From an uncultured Clostridium sp. (GTDB lineage: Bacteria; Bacillota; Clostridia; TANB77; CAG-508), in assembly GCA_900554815.1 (NCBI GenBank), contig USIO01000004.1:1-64000 (forward strand): a stretch of DNA of 64,000 bases. Reading direction: 5' to 3'. Shown here in pieces: positions 8,405-18,766 of the stretch. The first letter of the stretch is position 1; every line of letters begins with the position of its first letter. The position numbers and the translations under genes are program-made. The notes under the pieces are model-generated. The model worked only from the letters and a program-made list of their open reading frames with translations, had not been told where the DNA came from and ran no database searches.

Positions 8405-11023
8405 ATGAAAAATATAAAAGAACTATGGATAAAATATAGAAAATTTTTAATTGCACCACTAGGAGTAAGTTTAATATTATTCCTTTTATATTTTATAAAA
8501 GGAATATATCCATTTGGAGATATGACAATTGCAAATGCAGATATGGGACAATCCTACATGACCTTTTACCATTTTTTATATGATGTAGTTTATAATGGAA
8601 AAAACTTATTTTACGATTACAATTTAGGAATGGGGTCAAACATGTATGGAGGATTTATCATAGATGGTGTATTAAATCCTTTTACTTGGATAATATTAAT
8701 AACTGGAAGAGAAAATATTGCTAATATGTTTTCTTTTGTTTTAATTCTTAAAATAGCTTTTATTGCTTTAACAGCTTTTATTTTATTTAACAAATTATTT
8801 AAAAAGAACCAGTATTATAATATAATTTTTGCAATGCTATATGCATTATCTGCCTATGTACTTATGTACAATACAAACATTATGTGGTTGGATGTTGTAG
8901 GACTATTTCCTTTATTTATATTGGCAACTAAGCATATGTTTGAAACGAATAAAATCTACTTATATTCTATTTGTTTAACACTTATGCTCTTATTTAATTA
9001 TAATTTGTCATATATGGTTTTAATGTTTATTATTTTTATATTACCAATTTATATTAAACTAGCTTTACCAAAAGAAAAAAGGAAACAAGCAGTATACAAT
9101 ATTATAATAGGTACAGTCTTGTCTGCAGCTTTGTCTGCTTTTGCAATAATACCAGCATTTATTCAAACAATAACTTCTTATAGAATGTCTGGAAGTATAA
9201 ACAACACAGTACAAAATACAAATATTTTATTTAAAATAGTAGTGTTTTTATTTTATTCATTGCCATTATATGGATTTATTAAATGGCTAAAATGCTATAA
9301 AGAAGATAAAACTAATATTAAAATAGTTTTAACTACTTTACTTTTTACAGTAGTTATTCCTATTATTTTTGAAAGAGTAAACTTATTATGGCACACAGGC
9401 AGTTACCAGTCTTTTCCTTATCGTTATGGATTTATACCTATTTTAATATTATATTTAGGAGCATTAAGATATTTTGCAAATTTTTATCAAAAAGAAAAAA
9501 TAGTGCATAAATACCAAAAAATAATACTTGAAGTATTTGCTGTAATACTATTTATAATAACTATACTGGTGCAAATAAGTAATGCTATTTCCATTAATCA
9601 ATCTATTCCAGCTTTTGAGCTTGAACTTAGAAACTTTATTATTATTTGCATTACTGCAATTTTAATGATTTTTGTTATAACAATTGTTCATAATATTGAA
9701 AACAGATTAATAAAAAATATTTTATTAACAGGAATTATTTCAATTGAAATTCTAATATATTCATATGCTTATATTGGAGTAGAACCTGCTTACCGTAATG
9801 GTAGAGAATGGTCAGATGAACCAATTTTTACTTCCTACGAAATTGCAAATTCATTTAATATAGAGGATTCTTTGTATAGAATAAAAGATTTAACAGGACT
9901 AACAAGCGAAAACTGCCCACTAGTATATAACATACCTTCTATGGCTACATTTTTACATATTATTAGTGATGAACAAGTTAAAAACGCAGAACAACTAGGC
10001 TATTCTCATAATAGAAAAAAAATAAATGGTTTAGGAGGAACTGTTTTTTCAGATGCTATCTATGGAGTAAAATATGTTTTAACAAAAAAAGATTTACCTA
10101 ATGAAATTTATAAATATGTTTCTACAAGTGAAAGTGGTATTAAATTATATGAATATATAAATACATTACCACTAGCCTTTACATACCAAAACGAAATAAT
10201 AGATATTCCAAAAGACTTAAGGGTTTTTGAAGTACAAAACTATGTTTACCAAAAATTATTTAATAAATCAGATTCCATTATAACAACACTTGATAATAAC
10301 TCAATTACAACCCAACAGGAAGACAAAAACTATCAATATACTATAAAAATCAAAGATAGGTCAATTTTATATATGCATAAAGGAAATATTGCTCTTGACA
10401 ATATTACTGTTAATGGAAGGAAAATAATTATGCCTGTGCTAGAAGACGAAGAAAATACAATTTATCCAATATCTAATAATAATGGAATATTAGACCTGGG
10501 AATTTATGAAAACGAAATAGTGACAATCTCAATGGAAAGAATAATAGGAGAGGACCTCAACGACTTACAATTTGGAATTTTAAATTTGGACAAATACTAT
10601 AAAATGTTTCAACAAACATTTGAACCTATTGAAATAAAAGTTGAAAAAAATGAAGTCACAATTTCTGCAAATGTCGAAAAAGATAGTAAATTGTTTATAC
10701 CAATCAATTACGATAAGGGTTGGCATGCAGTCGAAAATAATCCAGAAATAAAAAGAACATATAACAATTTTATTGGTATAGAACTAAAAGAAGGGAAAAA
10801 CAATATAAAATTAAGGTTTGTGCCATATTTGTTTATAGAATCTACCATAATAACAGTAATTACCATAATTGCAATGATTATATGTTATTTTATAGGAAAA
10901 AAATTTGAAATACGAAATATATCTTGGTTAATGAATAGCTTCTTTATATTAGGAATTATAATTTATGCTGGAGCGTTATGGAAAGTATATATTGTAAGCA
11001 TTATTGATACTTTTATTAGGTAA
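8405..11023 (+). CDS. YfhO-family membrane protein
   Basis: This 872-residue protein has about a dozen membrane helices. It starts with a long first extracellular loop rich in Asp and Asn (FGDMTIANADMGQSY) and ends in a large extracytoplasmic domain plus two terminal helices, the layout of YfhO-type GT-C proteins, which in Bacillus are linked to glycosylation of wall or lipoteichoic acid polymers. A -10-like TATAAT lies near 8302 and an RBS AAGGAT directly before ATG. It is followed by another GT-C type gene, suggesting a glycan-decoration module. The sugar and acceptor cannot be deduced. Confidence 0.8.
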   Translation: MKNIKELWIKYRKFLIAPLGVSLILFLLYFIKGIYPFGDMTIANADMGQSYMTFYHFLYDVVYNGKNLFYDYNLGMGSNMYGGFIIDGVLNPFTWIILITGRENIANMFSFVLILKIAFIALTAFILFNKLFKKNQYYNIIFAMLYALSAYVLMYNTNIMWLDVVGLFPLFILATKHMFETNKIYLYSICLTLMLLFNYNLSYMVLMFIIFILPIYIKLALPKEKRKQAVYNIIIGTVLSAALSAFAIIPAFIQTITSYRMSGSINNTVQNTNILFKIVVFLFYSLPLYGFIKWLKCYKEDKTNIKIVLTTLLFTVVIPIIFERVNLLWHTGSYQSFPYRYGFIPILILYLGALRYFANFYQKEKIVHKYQKIILEVFAVILFIITILVQISNAISINQSIPAFELELRNFIIICITAILMIFVITIVHNIENRLIKNILLTGIISIEILIYSYAYIGVEPAYRNGREWSDEPIFTSYEIANSFNIEDSLYRIKDLTGLTSENCPLVYNIPSMATFLHIISDEQVKNAEQLGYSHNRKKINGLGGTVFSDAIYGVKYVLTKKDLPNEIYKYVSTSESGIKLYEYINTLPLAFTYQNEIIDIPKDLRVFEVQNYVYQKLFNKSDSIITTLDNNSITTQQEDKNYQYTIKIKDRSILYMHKGNIALDNITVNGRKIIMPVLEDEENTIYPISNNNGILDLGIYENEIVTISMERIIGEDLNDLQFGILNLDKYYKMFQQTFEPIEIKVEKNEVTISANVEKDSKLFIPINYDKGWHAVENNPEIKRTYNNFIGIELKEGKNNIKLRFVPYLFIESTIITVITIIAMIICYFIGKKFEIRNISWLMNSFFILGIIIYAGALWKVYIVSIIDTFIR

Positions 11024-11084
11024 AAAAATAAAAGATTATAACATTTTAATAATATAGTAAAGTTTGAAAGGAAAATAAACTATT

Positions 11085-12647
11085 ATGCATTTAAATAAAA
11101 TGCTAAATAAATATAAAGTGCATATATTAATTTTAATAATTATAATACAAATTATAATTAGAATTTATGCTGGAAATTGCAAACAAAATTTATTTTGGGA
11201 CGAGGCGCTTTCTTACGGTCTAATGAACTATAAAACTCTTTACATATCAACAAATGAAGACTTTTTTGATAATTGGCATAAAAATGACTATATGAAAGAG
11301 TATTTTGAAATTGATAAAGAAGAAACTCTAGATTTAAGACCTGTATATGAAAATCAGAAGAATGACGTACATCCTCCGCTATATTATTTATTACTAAGAA
11401 TAGCTGCTACTTTTATACCAGATTCTTTTAGCAAATGGACAGGAATTATATTAAATATTATTATTTCTATATTATCAACACTTGTTCTATATAAAATTGC
11501 AAAACATATATTTAAAGACGAATTAATACCTTTACTAGCATGTTTTTTAATTATGACAACAATAGGAACAGTAGAGACTACTACATTTATTAGAATGTAT
11601 GAACTATGTACATTAAATTTTCTACTATTAGCGTTGTGGCATATAACATATGCTGAAAAAGAAATAGATAAAAAATCAATGATTATTTTAATATTATGTG
11701 TTGTACCAGGTTTTTTAACACATTACTATTATGCAATTTTTGCAACAGGCTTAGGCCTCATATTTATATACCAAATAATTAAAAAGAAAGAAAAAGAAAA
11801 ATTATTAAAATATATAATGTCAATTTTTATTGCTATTATATTATGTATTATAATTTTTCCTCCACTTATTTCACATCTGCTATTCTCATCACGAGGAAGA
11901 GAAGCTATTTACAATATTGAGTATATAAAAAATTTAGGAACTAACCTTGTTGAGCATTTAACTTTAATTACAACAGATACTTTTAATTTAAACATTTTTT
12001 ATTATACAATAGTAATATTACTACTAACAATTTTATATTTTTACAAGAAAAATAAGAAAAAAGAAAAAATCATTTTTTTAGGTGATAGTAATAAATTACT
12101 TCTTATTTTATTTGCAACTTTATTTTATATAATAATTATAAGTAAAATAGCCCCATATGCTGAAATAAGGTATAGCATGCCAATTATACCTTTATTTATG
12201 ATATGCACATTAGCAATTATATATAATATTTTAAAGAATAATAAATTTCTTTATTTAATTTTAATAATAATTACTATATTGAACACAGGAATTTCTTTTG
12301 CAAGAATGGATGATTTGTACTATAGTTATAAAAATGATAGTCAAGGCATGACAGAAATTAAAGATAAAAGACCTACAATTATTTTTATACAGAATATAGA
12401 TAATGAATATTTACCAGCTAACTACTATTATATTCTTTATTTTTCAAAAGAATTTTATTATACTAAAAGCAAGATAAACTTAGCTAATTTATTAAATGAA
12501 GTAATCGAAGATGAAGTATATATTTTTATAAATGAGATGGACAAAAATAAAGACCAATATATTGAAGAGATACAAAACAATAAAAAATTTAACAATATAG
12601 ATTTTAAATATAATATAAAAGACTATAAAGTATATCAGGCATACTAA
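11085..12647 (+). CDS. GT39/ArnT-like membrane glycosyltransferase
   Basis: The polytopic protein (520 aa) has the N-terminal motif FWDEALSYG in the first extracytoplasmic loop, carrying the acidic residues that act in GT-C enzymes of the PMT/ArnT type, and a second conserved loop DVHPPLYYLLLR. Eight or more helices follow, with a short soluble end. Such enzymes transfer a sugar from a polyprenyl-phosphate donor to protein or polymer acceptors outside the membrane. It follows the YfhO-like gene at 61 nt with an AAAGGA RBS. Donor and acceptor are unknown. Confidence 0.8.
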   Translation: MHLNKMLNKYKVHILILIIIIQIIIRIYAGNCKQNLFWDEALSYGLMNYKTLYISTNEDFFDNWHKNDYMKEYFEIDKEETLDLRPVYENQKNDVHPPLYYLLLRIAATFIPDSFSKWTGIILNIIISILSTLVLYKIAKHIFKDELIPLLACFLIMTTIGTVETTTFIRMYELCTLNFLLLALWHITYAEKEIDKKSMIILILCVVPGFLTHYYYAIFATGLGLIFIYQIIKKKEKEKLLKYIMSIFIAIILCIIIFPPLISHLLFSSRGREAIYNIEYIKNLGTNLVEHLTLITTDTFNLNIFYYTIVILLLTILYFYKKNKKKEKIIFLGDSNKLLLILFATLFYIIIISKIAPYAEIRYSMPIIPLFMICTLAIIYNILKNNKFLYLILIIITILNTGISFARMDDLYYSYKNDSQGMTEIKDKRPTIIFIQNIDNEYLPANYYYILYFSKEFYYTKSKINLANLLNEVIEDEVYIFINEMDKNKDQYIEEIQNNKKFNNIDFKYNIKDYKVYQAY

Positions 12648-12662
12648 AGGAGGATATTTAAT

Positions 12663-15341
12663 TTGGAAAAATTAGTTTTAATTGATGGTAATAGCATTAT
12701 TAATAGAGCTTTTTATGGAATTATGAGTAGCAAAACACTAATGACAAAAGACGGAGTTTATACTAATGGAATTTATGGATTTTTAGCAATTTATTTTAAA
12801 ATTTTAGAAGACATTAATCCAGAATATGTTTCCATTGCTTTTGACTTAGCAGCACCAACAAAAAGACATGAACTATATAAGCAGTATAAGGGAACCAGAA
12901 AGCCTATGCCAGATGAACTAGCAGCCCAGCTACCTATATTAAAAGAAATTTTACGAGCAATGAACATTAATATTATTGAAAAAGAAGGATATGAAGCAGA
13001 TGACATACTAGGAACTCTTGCAAAATTTGGTAAAAAACATAAACTGGATGTTACCATATTAACAGGAGATAGAGATTCATTCCAGCTAATTGAAGATGGA
13101 ATCCAAGTAAGAATTCTTAGAACAAAAATGGGGAAAACAGATAGTCAAGACTATACTGTTGAAAAAATTAAAGAAGAATATGGAATTACTCCTAAAAAAT
13201 TAATTGAAGTAAAAGGCCTTATGGGAGATGCATCAGACAATATTCCAGGAGTACCTGGAGTTGGAGAAAAAACGGCATTGGAATTAATAAAAAAATATTT
13301 ATCAATAGATGAACTATACAAAAAAATAGAAAATAATAAAGATAATATAAAAGGAAAATTAAGAGAAAAATTAATAGAAAACAAAGAACTAGCATACTTA
13401 TCTAAAACTTTAGGAACAATTAACACAGATGTGCCTATTCAAAAAAGTTTACAGGAAATGGAAAGAAGAAAATGGAATGACGAGTTAGTGTATAAACTTT
13501 TCGAAAGATTAGGATTTCAGCGTTTTATTGAAAGATTTAATTTAAATAAAAAAAATTCAAAAATACTAGAAGACTATGAAGTAGTATTATTAGAAAATAA
13601 TAAAGAAATTGAAAATCTAAAAAACTCAATTATAAAAAATGAGAAAGCCTTTTATTATTTAGATAAAATTCCAAGTAAAAATTCTAATATAGTTTTAAAG
13701 CAAGCAAATGGAATTTACATATATATGTTAGAAGAAAATAAGGTATATTATATAAAAAACTTTGTACAATTAAAAGAAATTTTTGAAGATAAACAAATTT
13801 TAAAATGTAGTTATAAATTAAAAGAAGATTACTGCATTTTAAAACAAAATGAGATTTTAGCACAAAATATGATGTTTGATATTGAACTAGCAGCATATTT
13901 ACTAAATTCTACTCTAAGCCAATATACAATTGAAAGCATTAGCAAAGAATATCTATATATTGATATTGAAAACAAAAAAACACAAGAAGAAAATATGCAA
14001 ATGAATTTATTTTCTTCTTGTGAACCAGACGAAAAGATTGACCCCAAAAAAGCTCTTTATGCCTATAGTATTGGGAAGCTATACAGTATTCTTATAGAAG
14101 AAATGAAAAAAACTAAATGCTATTCACTATTTCTAGAAATAGAAATGCCACTTTTAGAAGTACTTGCTCAAATGCAATATACAGGTATTTATATAGATAA
14201 AGAAGAATTACTAAACTATGGGAAAGTACTACAAGAACAACTAAAACAATTGTCAAAAGAAATTTATAAAATGGCAGGAGAGGAATTTAATATAAATTCA
14301 CCAAAGCAATTAGGAAATATACTTTTTGAAAAATTAAAATTGCCTGTGCAAAAAAAGAAAAAAACAGGATATTCAACAGATGTAGAGGTATTAGAAAAAA
14401 TAAAAAACGAGCATCCAATTATAGAAAAACTCTTAGATTATAGACAAATAGCAAAATTAAATTCAACTTATGTAGAAGGACTAGTTCCATACATTAATCC
14501 ACAAACAGGTAGAATTCATTCTCACTTTCACCAAACCGTTACAGCAACAGGAAGAATTAGCAGTACAGATCCAAATTTACAGAATATTCCAACCAGAATG
14601 GAATTAGGTAGACAATTAAGAAAGGTATTTAAAGCAGAAAAACCACATACATTATTTTTAGATGCAGATTATTCTCAGATAGAATTAAGGGTATTAGCAC
14701 ATATTTCACAAGATGCAGCAATGATTGAAGCTTTTAATAATAATGAGGACATTCATGCACAAGCAGCATCTAAAGTATTTGGAATACCGATTGAAGAAGT
14801 TACAAAAGAATTAAGAAGTAAAGCAAAAGCAGTTAATTTTGGAATTGTATATGGAATTAGTGATTTTGGACTAGCTGAACAGATAGGAAGTACTAAAAGA
14901 GAAGCAAAACAATATATTGAGCAATATTTAGAAAAATATAGTGGAATAAAACAGTTTATGACAGATATTATTGAACAAGCAAAATCAAAAGGGTATGTAG
15001 AAACTTTATATAAAAGAAGAAGATATGTTCCCGAACTAAAATCTAGCAATTATATGGTAAGACAATTTGGTGCAAGAGTTGCAATGAATACACCAATTCA
15101 GGGAACAGCAGCAGACATTATGAAAATAGCTATGATTAACATATACAAAGAATTAAAAGACAAAAACTTAAAATCAAAAATTGTTTTACAAGTCCATGAC
15201 GAATTAATAATAGAAACATATGAAAACGAAAAAGAAACTGTAAAAAAGATTTTAAAAAAAGGTATGGAAAATGTTATAAAACTTAAAGTACCTTTACAAG
15301 TAGAAATAGAAGAGGGAAAAAATTGGTTTGAAGCCAAATAG
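12663..15341 (+). CDS. polA: DNA polymerase I
   Basis: The 892-aa enzyme fills gaps and removes RNA primers. The N-terminal 5'-3' exonuclease shows DGNSIINRAF, YEADDILG, GDRDSFQLI and GDASDNIPGVPGVGEKTA. The C-terminal polymerase has motif A (DADYSQIELR), motif B (KAVNFGIVYG) and motif C (QVHDELI). The middle 3'-5' exonuclease region (about 300-480) lacks the DxE carboxylate motif, so proofreading is probably lost, as in many Firmicutes PolA. The start is TTG at 12663, placed 8 nt after AAAGGAGG. galE follows within 13 nt. Confidence 0.97.
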   Translation: MEKLVLIDGNSIINRAFYGIMSSKTLMTKDGVYTNGIYGFLAIYFKILEDINPEYVSIAFDLAAPTKRHELYKQYKGTRKPMPDELAAQLPILKEILRAMNINIIEKEGYEADDILGTLAKFGKKHKLDVTILTGDRDSFQLIEDGIQVRILRTKMGKTDSQDYTVEKIKEEYGITPKKLIEVKGLMGDASDNIPGVPGVGEKTALELIKKYLSIDELYKKIENNKDNIKGKLREKLIENKELAYLSKTLGTINTDVPIQKSLQEMERRKWNDELVYKLFERLGFQRFIERFNLNKKNSKILEDYEVVLLENNKEIENLKNSIIKNEKAFYYLDKIPSKNSNIVLKQANGIYIYMLEENKVYYIKNFVQLKEIFEDKQILKCSYKLKEDYCILKQNEILAQNMMFDIELAAYLLNSTLSQYTIESISKEYLYIDIENKKTQEENMQMNLFSSCEPDEKIDPKKALYAYSIGKLYSILIEEMKKTKCYSLFLEIEMPLLEVLAQMQYTGIYIDKEELLNYGKVLQEQLKQLSKEIYKMAGEEFNINSPKQLGNILFEKLKLPVQKKKKTGYSTDVEVLEKIKNEHPIIEKLLDYRQIAKLNSTYVEGLVPYINPQTGRIHSHFHQTVTATGRISSTDPNLQNIPTRMELGRQLRKVFKAEKPHTLFLDADYSQIELRVLAHISQDAAMIEAFNNNEDIHAQAASKVFGIPIEEVTKELRSKAKAVNFGIVYGISDFGLAEQIGSTKREAKQYIEQYLEKYSGIKQFMTDIIEQAKSKGYVETLYKRRRYVPELKSSNYMVRQFGARVAMNTPIQGTAADIMKIAMINIYKELKDKNLKSKIVLQVHDELIIETYENEKETVKKILKKGMENVIKLKVPLQVEIEEGKNWFEAK

Positions 15342-15353
15342 GAGGTAATTATT

Positions 15354-16358
15354 ATGAGTATTTTAGTTACAGGTGGGGCAGGATTTATAGGAAGCCATAC
15401 AGCAGTAGAGCTACTAAATAGCCAAAAAGATATTGTAATTATTGATAATTTTTCTAATAGCAAACCAGACACAATAGAAGCAATAAAAAAAATAACTGGA
15501 AAAGATTTTAAATTTTATGAAATTAATTATTTAAACCAACATGAATTAGAAAGAGTATTTAAAGAAAATAATATAGAAGCGGTTTTAAATTTTGCCGGAT
15601 ATAAGGCAGTAGGAGAGTCTGTTGAAAAACCTATTGAATACTATATTAATAATGTTTCTGGTGCATTAATATTGCTAAACACTATGAGAAAATATGGGGT
15701 AAAAAAGTTTGTATTTAGTTCATCTGCTACTGTATATGGAGAACCAGAGAAGATTCCTATTACTGAAGATTGCAAAACAGGAGGAACAACAAATCCTTAT
15801 GGAACAACAAAATTATTTATTGAACAAATTTTAAAAGATATTTATAAATCAGATAATACATGGGATATTGCAATATTGAGATATTTTAATCCAGTAGGTG
15901 CACATGAAACTGGATTAATTGGAGAAGAACCAAAAGGAAAACCTAATAATCTAATGCCATATATAGCTCGTGTAGCGGCCGGAATACTAGATGAATTATC
16001 TGTGTATGGAAATGATTATTCTACACCAGATGGAACTGGTATTAGAGATTACATACATGTTGTAGATTTAGCAAAAGGGCATATAAAGGCGCTGGAAAAG
16101 TTAGATAAAGAAAAAGCAGGACTATATATATATAATCTAGGAACTGGAGTTGGATATAGTGTATTAGATATGGTAAATGCATTTGAAAGAGCAACAGGAA
16201 AAAAAGTACCTTATAAAATTGTTCAAAGACGTGCAGGCGATATAGCTATGTGCTATGCAGATACTAATAAAGCAAAAAATGAACTAGGATGGGTGGCAGA
16301 AAAAACAATAGAAGATATGTGTAAAGATTCATGGAATTATATTGAAAAGAATAGATAA
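15354..16358 (+). CDS. galE: UDP-glucose 4-epimerase
   Basis: It interconverts UDP-glucose and UDP-galactose, feeding galactose into surface glycans. The NAD-binding Rossmann motif GGAGFIGSH opens the protein. The catalytic Ser/Thr region SSSATVYGEP and the YxxxK pair (YGTTK) are present. At 334 aa it has the normal length. The RBS AGGAGG lies 7 nt before ATG and the gene is probably co-transcribed with polA. Confidence 0.95.
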   Translation: MSILVTGGAGFIGSHTAVELLNSQKDIVIIDNFSNSKPDTIEAIKKITGKDFKFYEINYLNQHELERVFKENNIEAVLNFAGYKAVGESVEKPIEYYINNVSGALILLNTMRKYGVKKFVFSSSATVYGEPEKIPITEDCKTGGTTNPYGTTKLFIEQILKDIYKSDNTWDIAILRYFNPVGAHETGLIGEEPKGKPNNLMPYIARVAAGILDELSVYGNDYSTPDGTGIRDYIHVVDLAKGHIKALEKLDKEKAGLYIYNLGTGVGYSVLDMVNAFERATGKKVPYKIVQRRAGDIAMCYADTNKAKNELGWVAEKTIEDMCKDSWNYIEKNR

Positions 16359-16365
16359 ATATATT

Positions 16366-16398
16366 GAATTAGAGGCCACATTTTGTGACCTCCAATTT
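16366..16398. terminator. Bidirectional terminator between galE and asnB
   Basis: An imperfect hairpin (AGAGGCCACA / TGTGACCTC) is flanked by AATT-rich tails on both sides and sits between two convergent genes. Confidence 0.7.
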
Positions 16399-16400
16399 GT

Positions 16401-18250
16401 TTATATTTCAATTCTAGGAGAATACTTCTCAAGCCACATATTTACTTGGCAAAGATAAGCCATAAGCTGAGGTCCAGTCATAAGCTGACCAAACCACGGT
16501 CTATTAAAAGTACTACCATTAGTTTTTAATATTTCTAAAATATATTCTCTATTTAATAATTCATTGATTGGTGCATTTTTATTTTGCATAATTTTTTGTA
16601 ACATTTCTTTAACAGTAGACAAATAAGTTGGATTATGTGTTTTGGGATAAGGACTTTTTTTCCTGTATACAACTTCTTCTGGTAATGAATCTTCCATAAT
16701 ATAACGTAATAATCCTTTCTCGCGACCTTTATATGCTTTCATCTCCCACGGAATATTCCATACATATTCTACTAATTTATAATCACAAAATGGAACTCGA
16801 ACTTCTAATCCATTATACATAGACATTCTATCTGTTCTATCTAAAAGAGTTTGCATAAACCAATTTAAATTAAGATGAAAAATTTTTCTTTTTTCAGCTG
16901 TTTCAGGAGTATCAGATTCTAATATTTCAACTTCATCTAAACTTTCTTTATAACGAAAATCAATGTAATCTTTTAAACATATTTTTTTAGAGATACTATT
17001 GTTAAGCAACTTTTGCCTTTCTTCCAAAGCAAGAGACCATGGGAAAGTACTACTCTTTAAGGCATCTTCACGGAAAAACCAAGGATAACCTCCAAATATT
17101 TCGTCTGCACATTCACCAGACAAAGCAATTGTTGCATAAGGCTTTACTGCCTTACAAAATAGCAATAAAGAAGAATCTACATCTGCCATACCAGGAAAAT
17201 CCCTTGCAACCATAGCATCTTCTAAAGCTTTTGCAAGTTCAGGTGTATCAATATAAATTGTATGATGATTTGTGCCGCAATAAATTAGTCATAATATCAA
17301 TGTAATATTTATCTGAATTAGGTTGAAAATCGCTTTTTATAAAATTTTTATCGTTATCTACGTAATCAACTGAAAAAGTATTTAGTATATGTTGACTTGA
17401 ATCTTGATAATATTTATCTGCATAAGCAGTTATAATACTTGAATCTAATCCACCAGATAAAAATGAACATAATGGAACATCGGAAATTAGCTGCCTTTCT
17501 ATAGAGTCTTGTAGCAAATACTTTACTTTACTACAAGTTTCATTAAAACTATCTTTATGTGGTTTACTTTGCAATTTCCAATATCTTTTAACATGTAATC
17601 CGTCTTTATTATAAATAGCCATATGTGCAGGGCGGAGTTCTAAAATATTATCAAATACAGTTGTTCCTGGAGTGTGAGCAGGTCCGTAAACCAATTAATT
17701 CACTTATTCCTTGCTGAGAAATGCTTGTTGGAAAACTAGGGAATTTAAAGAAAGCTTTTACCTCTGACGAAAAAATAAAATTATTTTCTAAAATAGAATA
17801 ATAAAATGGCTTTATTCCAAAATGATCTCGTGACATAAATAATTCTTTTTTTAGTTCATCCCAAATTGCAAAAGCAAAAACACCATTCAAATAATGGACA
17901 ACATCATAGCCATAACAAATAAAAGCTTTGAGCAAAACTTCGGTATCAGAGTTTCCATCAAAATTAAATCCCTTTTCCAATAAAGTTTGCTGTAGATCTT
18001 TCTTATTATATAACTGACCATTATAACAAATAGTAAAAGTATTTTCCCCTAAATTAATAGACATTGATTGAGAATTATCACATATTTTAGTTGATTGCAA
18101 ATGGTGGTATCCTATTAAAATATTTTCTTCTTCAAAATAACAATTTTCATTATAATTATTTTTAGAAAGAGTTTCAGTCATTTGCTTAATTATATTACTA
18201 AAAGATGAAATATTATCTTTTAAATTAACTATACCAACAAATCCACGCAT
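16401..18250 (-). CDS. asnB: Asparagine synthase (glutamine-hydrolysing type), two +1 shifts and C2R
   Basis: AsnB makes asparagine from aspartate, ATP and ammonia released from glutamine. The reading frame breaks twice, each time at CGG (17686-17684 and 17277-17275 on the minus strand). Skipping each C gives a 615-aa protein of normal length with ELIGLGPAHTPGTTVF and LLGTNHHTIYI across the joins. The synthetase part has SGGLDSS (ATP pyrophosphatase loop), DVDSSLLLF and GECADEIFGGY. One key residue is odd: glutaminases of this class need Cys at position 2 (MCGF), whereas this gene reads ATG CGT GGA, Met-Arg-Gly. The start itself is secure (AAGGAGG 9 nt upstream). The enzyme may use free ammonia only, or be decaying. 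Confidence 0.85.
17275..17277 (-). other. CGG +1 frameshift site 3 (asnB)
   Basis: The frame in use reads tta ttg CGG cac aaa and stops 9 codons later. Skipping C gives tta ttg GGC aca aat cat cat, the conserved LGTNHH of the AsnB synthetase domain. Confidence 0.85.
17684..17686 (-). other. CGG +1 frameshift site 2 (asnB)
   Basis: The zero frame reads ggt tta CGG acc tgc and stops 11 codons later. Skipping C gives ggt tta GGA cct gct cac, matching the conserved GLGPAHTPG of AsnB. Confidence 0.85.
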
Positions 18251-18307
18251 AATATAAAACCTCCTTGTAAATTACTAAAAATATTATATGCAAAAAGAAC
18301 ATTTTAC

Positions 18308-18336
18308 TTGACAAATATAAAAAATTCTTGTATACT
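18308..18336 (+). promoter_or_regulatory. Sigma-A-type promoter for rpmF
   Basis: A perfect -35 TTGACA (18308-18313) and a -10 TATACT (18331-18336) are separated by 17 nt, 73 nt ahead of rpmF. Confidence 0.85.
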
Positions 18337-18409
18337 TTATAAATGGTTAAGATTGCTAAAATAATAATATAGATAAATACTATTGCAAAACAAAAAGGGA
18401 GGGAAAAAA

Positions 18410-18586
18410 ATGGCACAACCAAAAAGAAGATGGTCAAAAGCAAGGACAGGTTTAAAGAGATCTACTTGGAAATTAGAAAACCCAAATTTAGCAGAATGTA
18501 AACATTGCCACGAACCAGTAATGCAACATAGAGTTTGCCCTAATTGTGGATATTATAATGGAAAAGAAGTAATAGAAAAAAAATAG
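18410..18586 (+). CDS. rpmF: Ribosomal protein L32
   Basis: The 58-aa protein of the large ribosomal subunit starts MAQPKRRWSKAR and carries the zinc-binding pairs CKHC and CPNC of the C+ form of L32. ATG at 18410 is preceded by a purine-rich GGGAGGG RBS; the frame is open upstream but this start matches the family. It has its own promoter and terminator. It is neither annotated as nor interrupted by a CGG codon. Confidence 0.97.
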   Translation: MAQPKRRWSKARTGLKRSTWKLENPNLAECKHCHEPVMQHRVCPNCGYYNGKEVIEKK

Positions 18587-18600
18587 ACCTAAAATATAAA

Positions 18601-18633
18601 CACTAGACAAAAACATATGTCTAGTGTTTTTTT
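18601..18633 (+). terminator. Rho-independent terminator of rpmF
   Basis: The perfect 8-bp stem CACTAGAC / GTCTAGTG is followed by seven T. Confidence 0.93.
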
Positions 18634-18766
18634 GTATTTTAGTTAATACAGCACATTTTTTTAAATCTATAAAATTTATAAAAAATATATATTTTTATAA
18701 AATCTTATGATATAATTTGTAAAAACAAAAAGTAGATAAAATTATTATGAAAGGATTTTTAAATCG

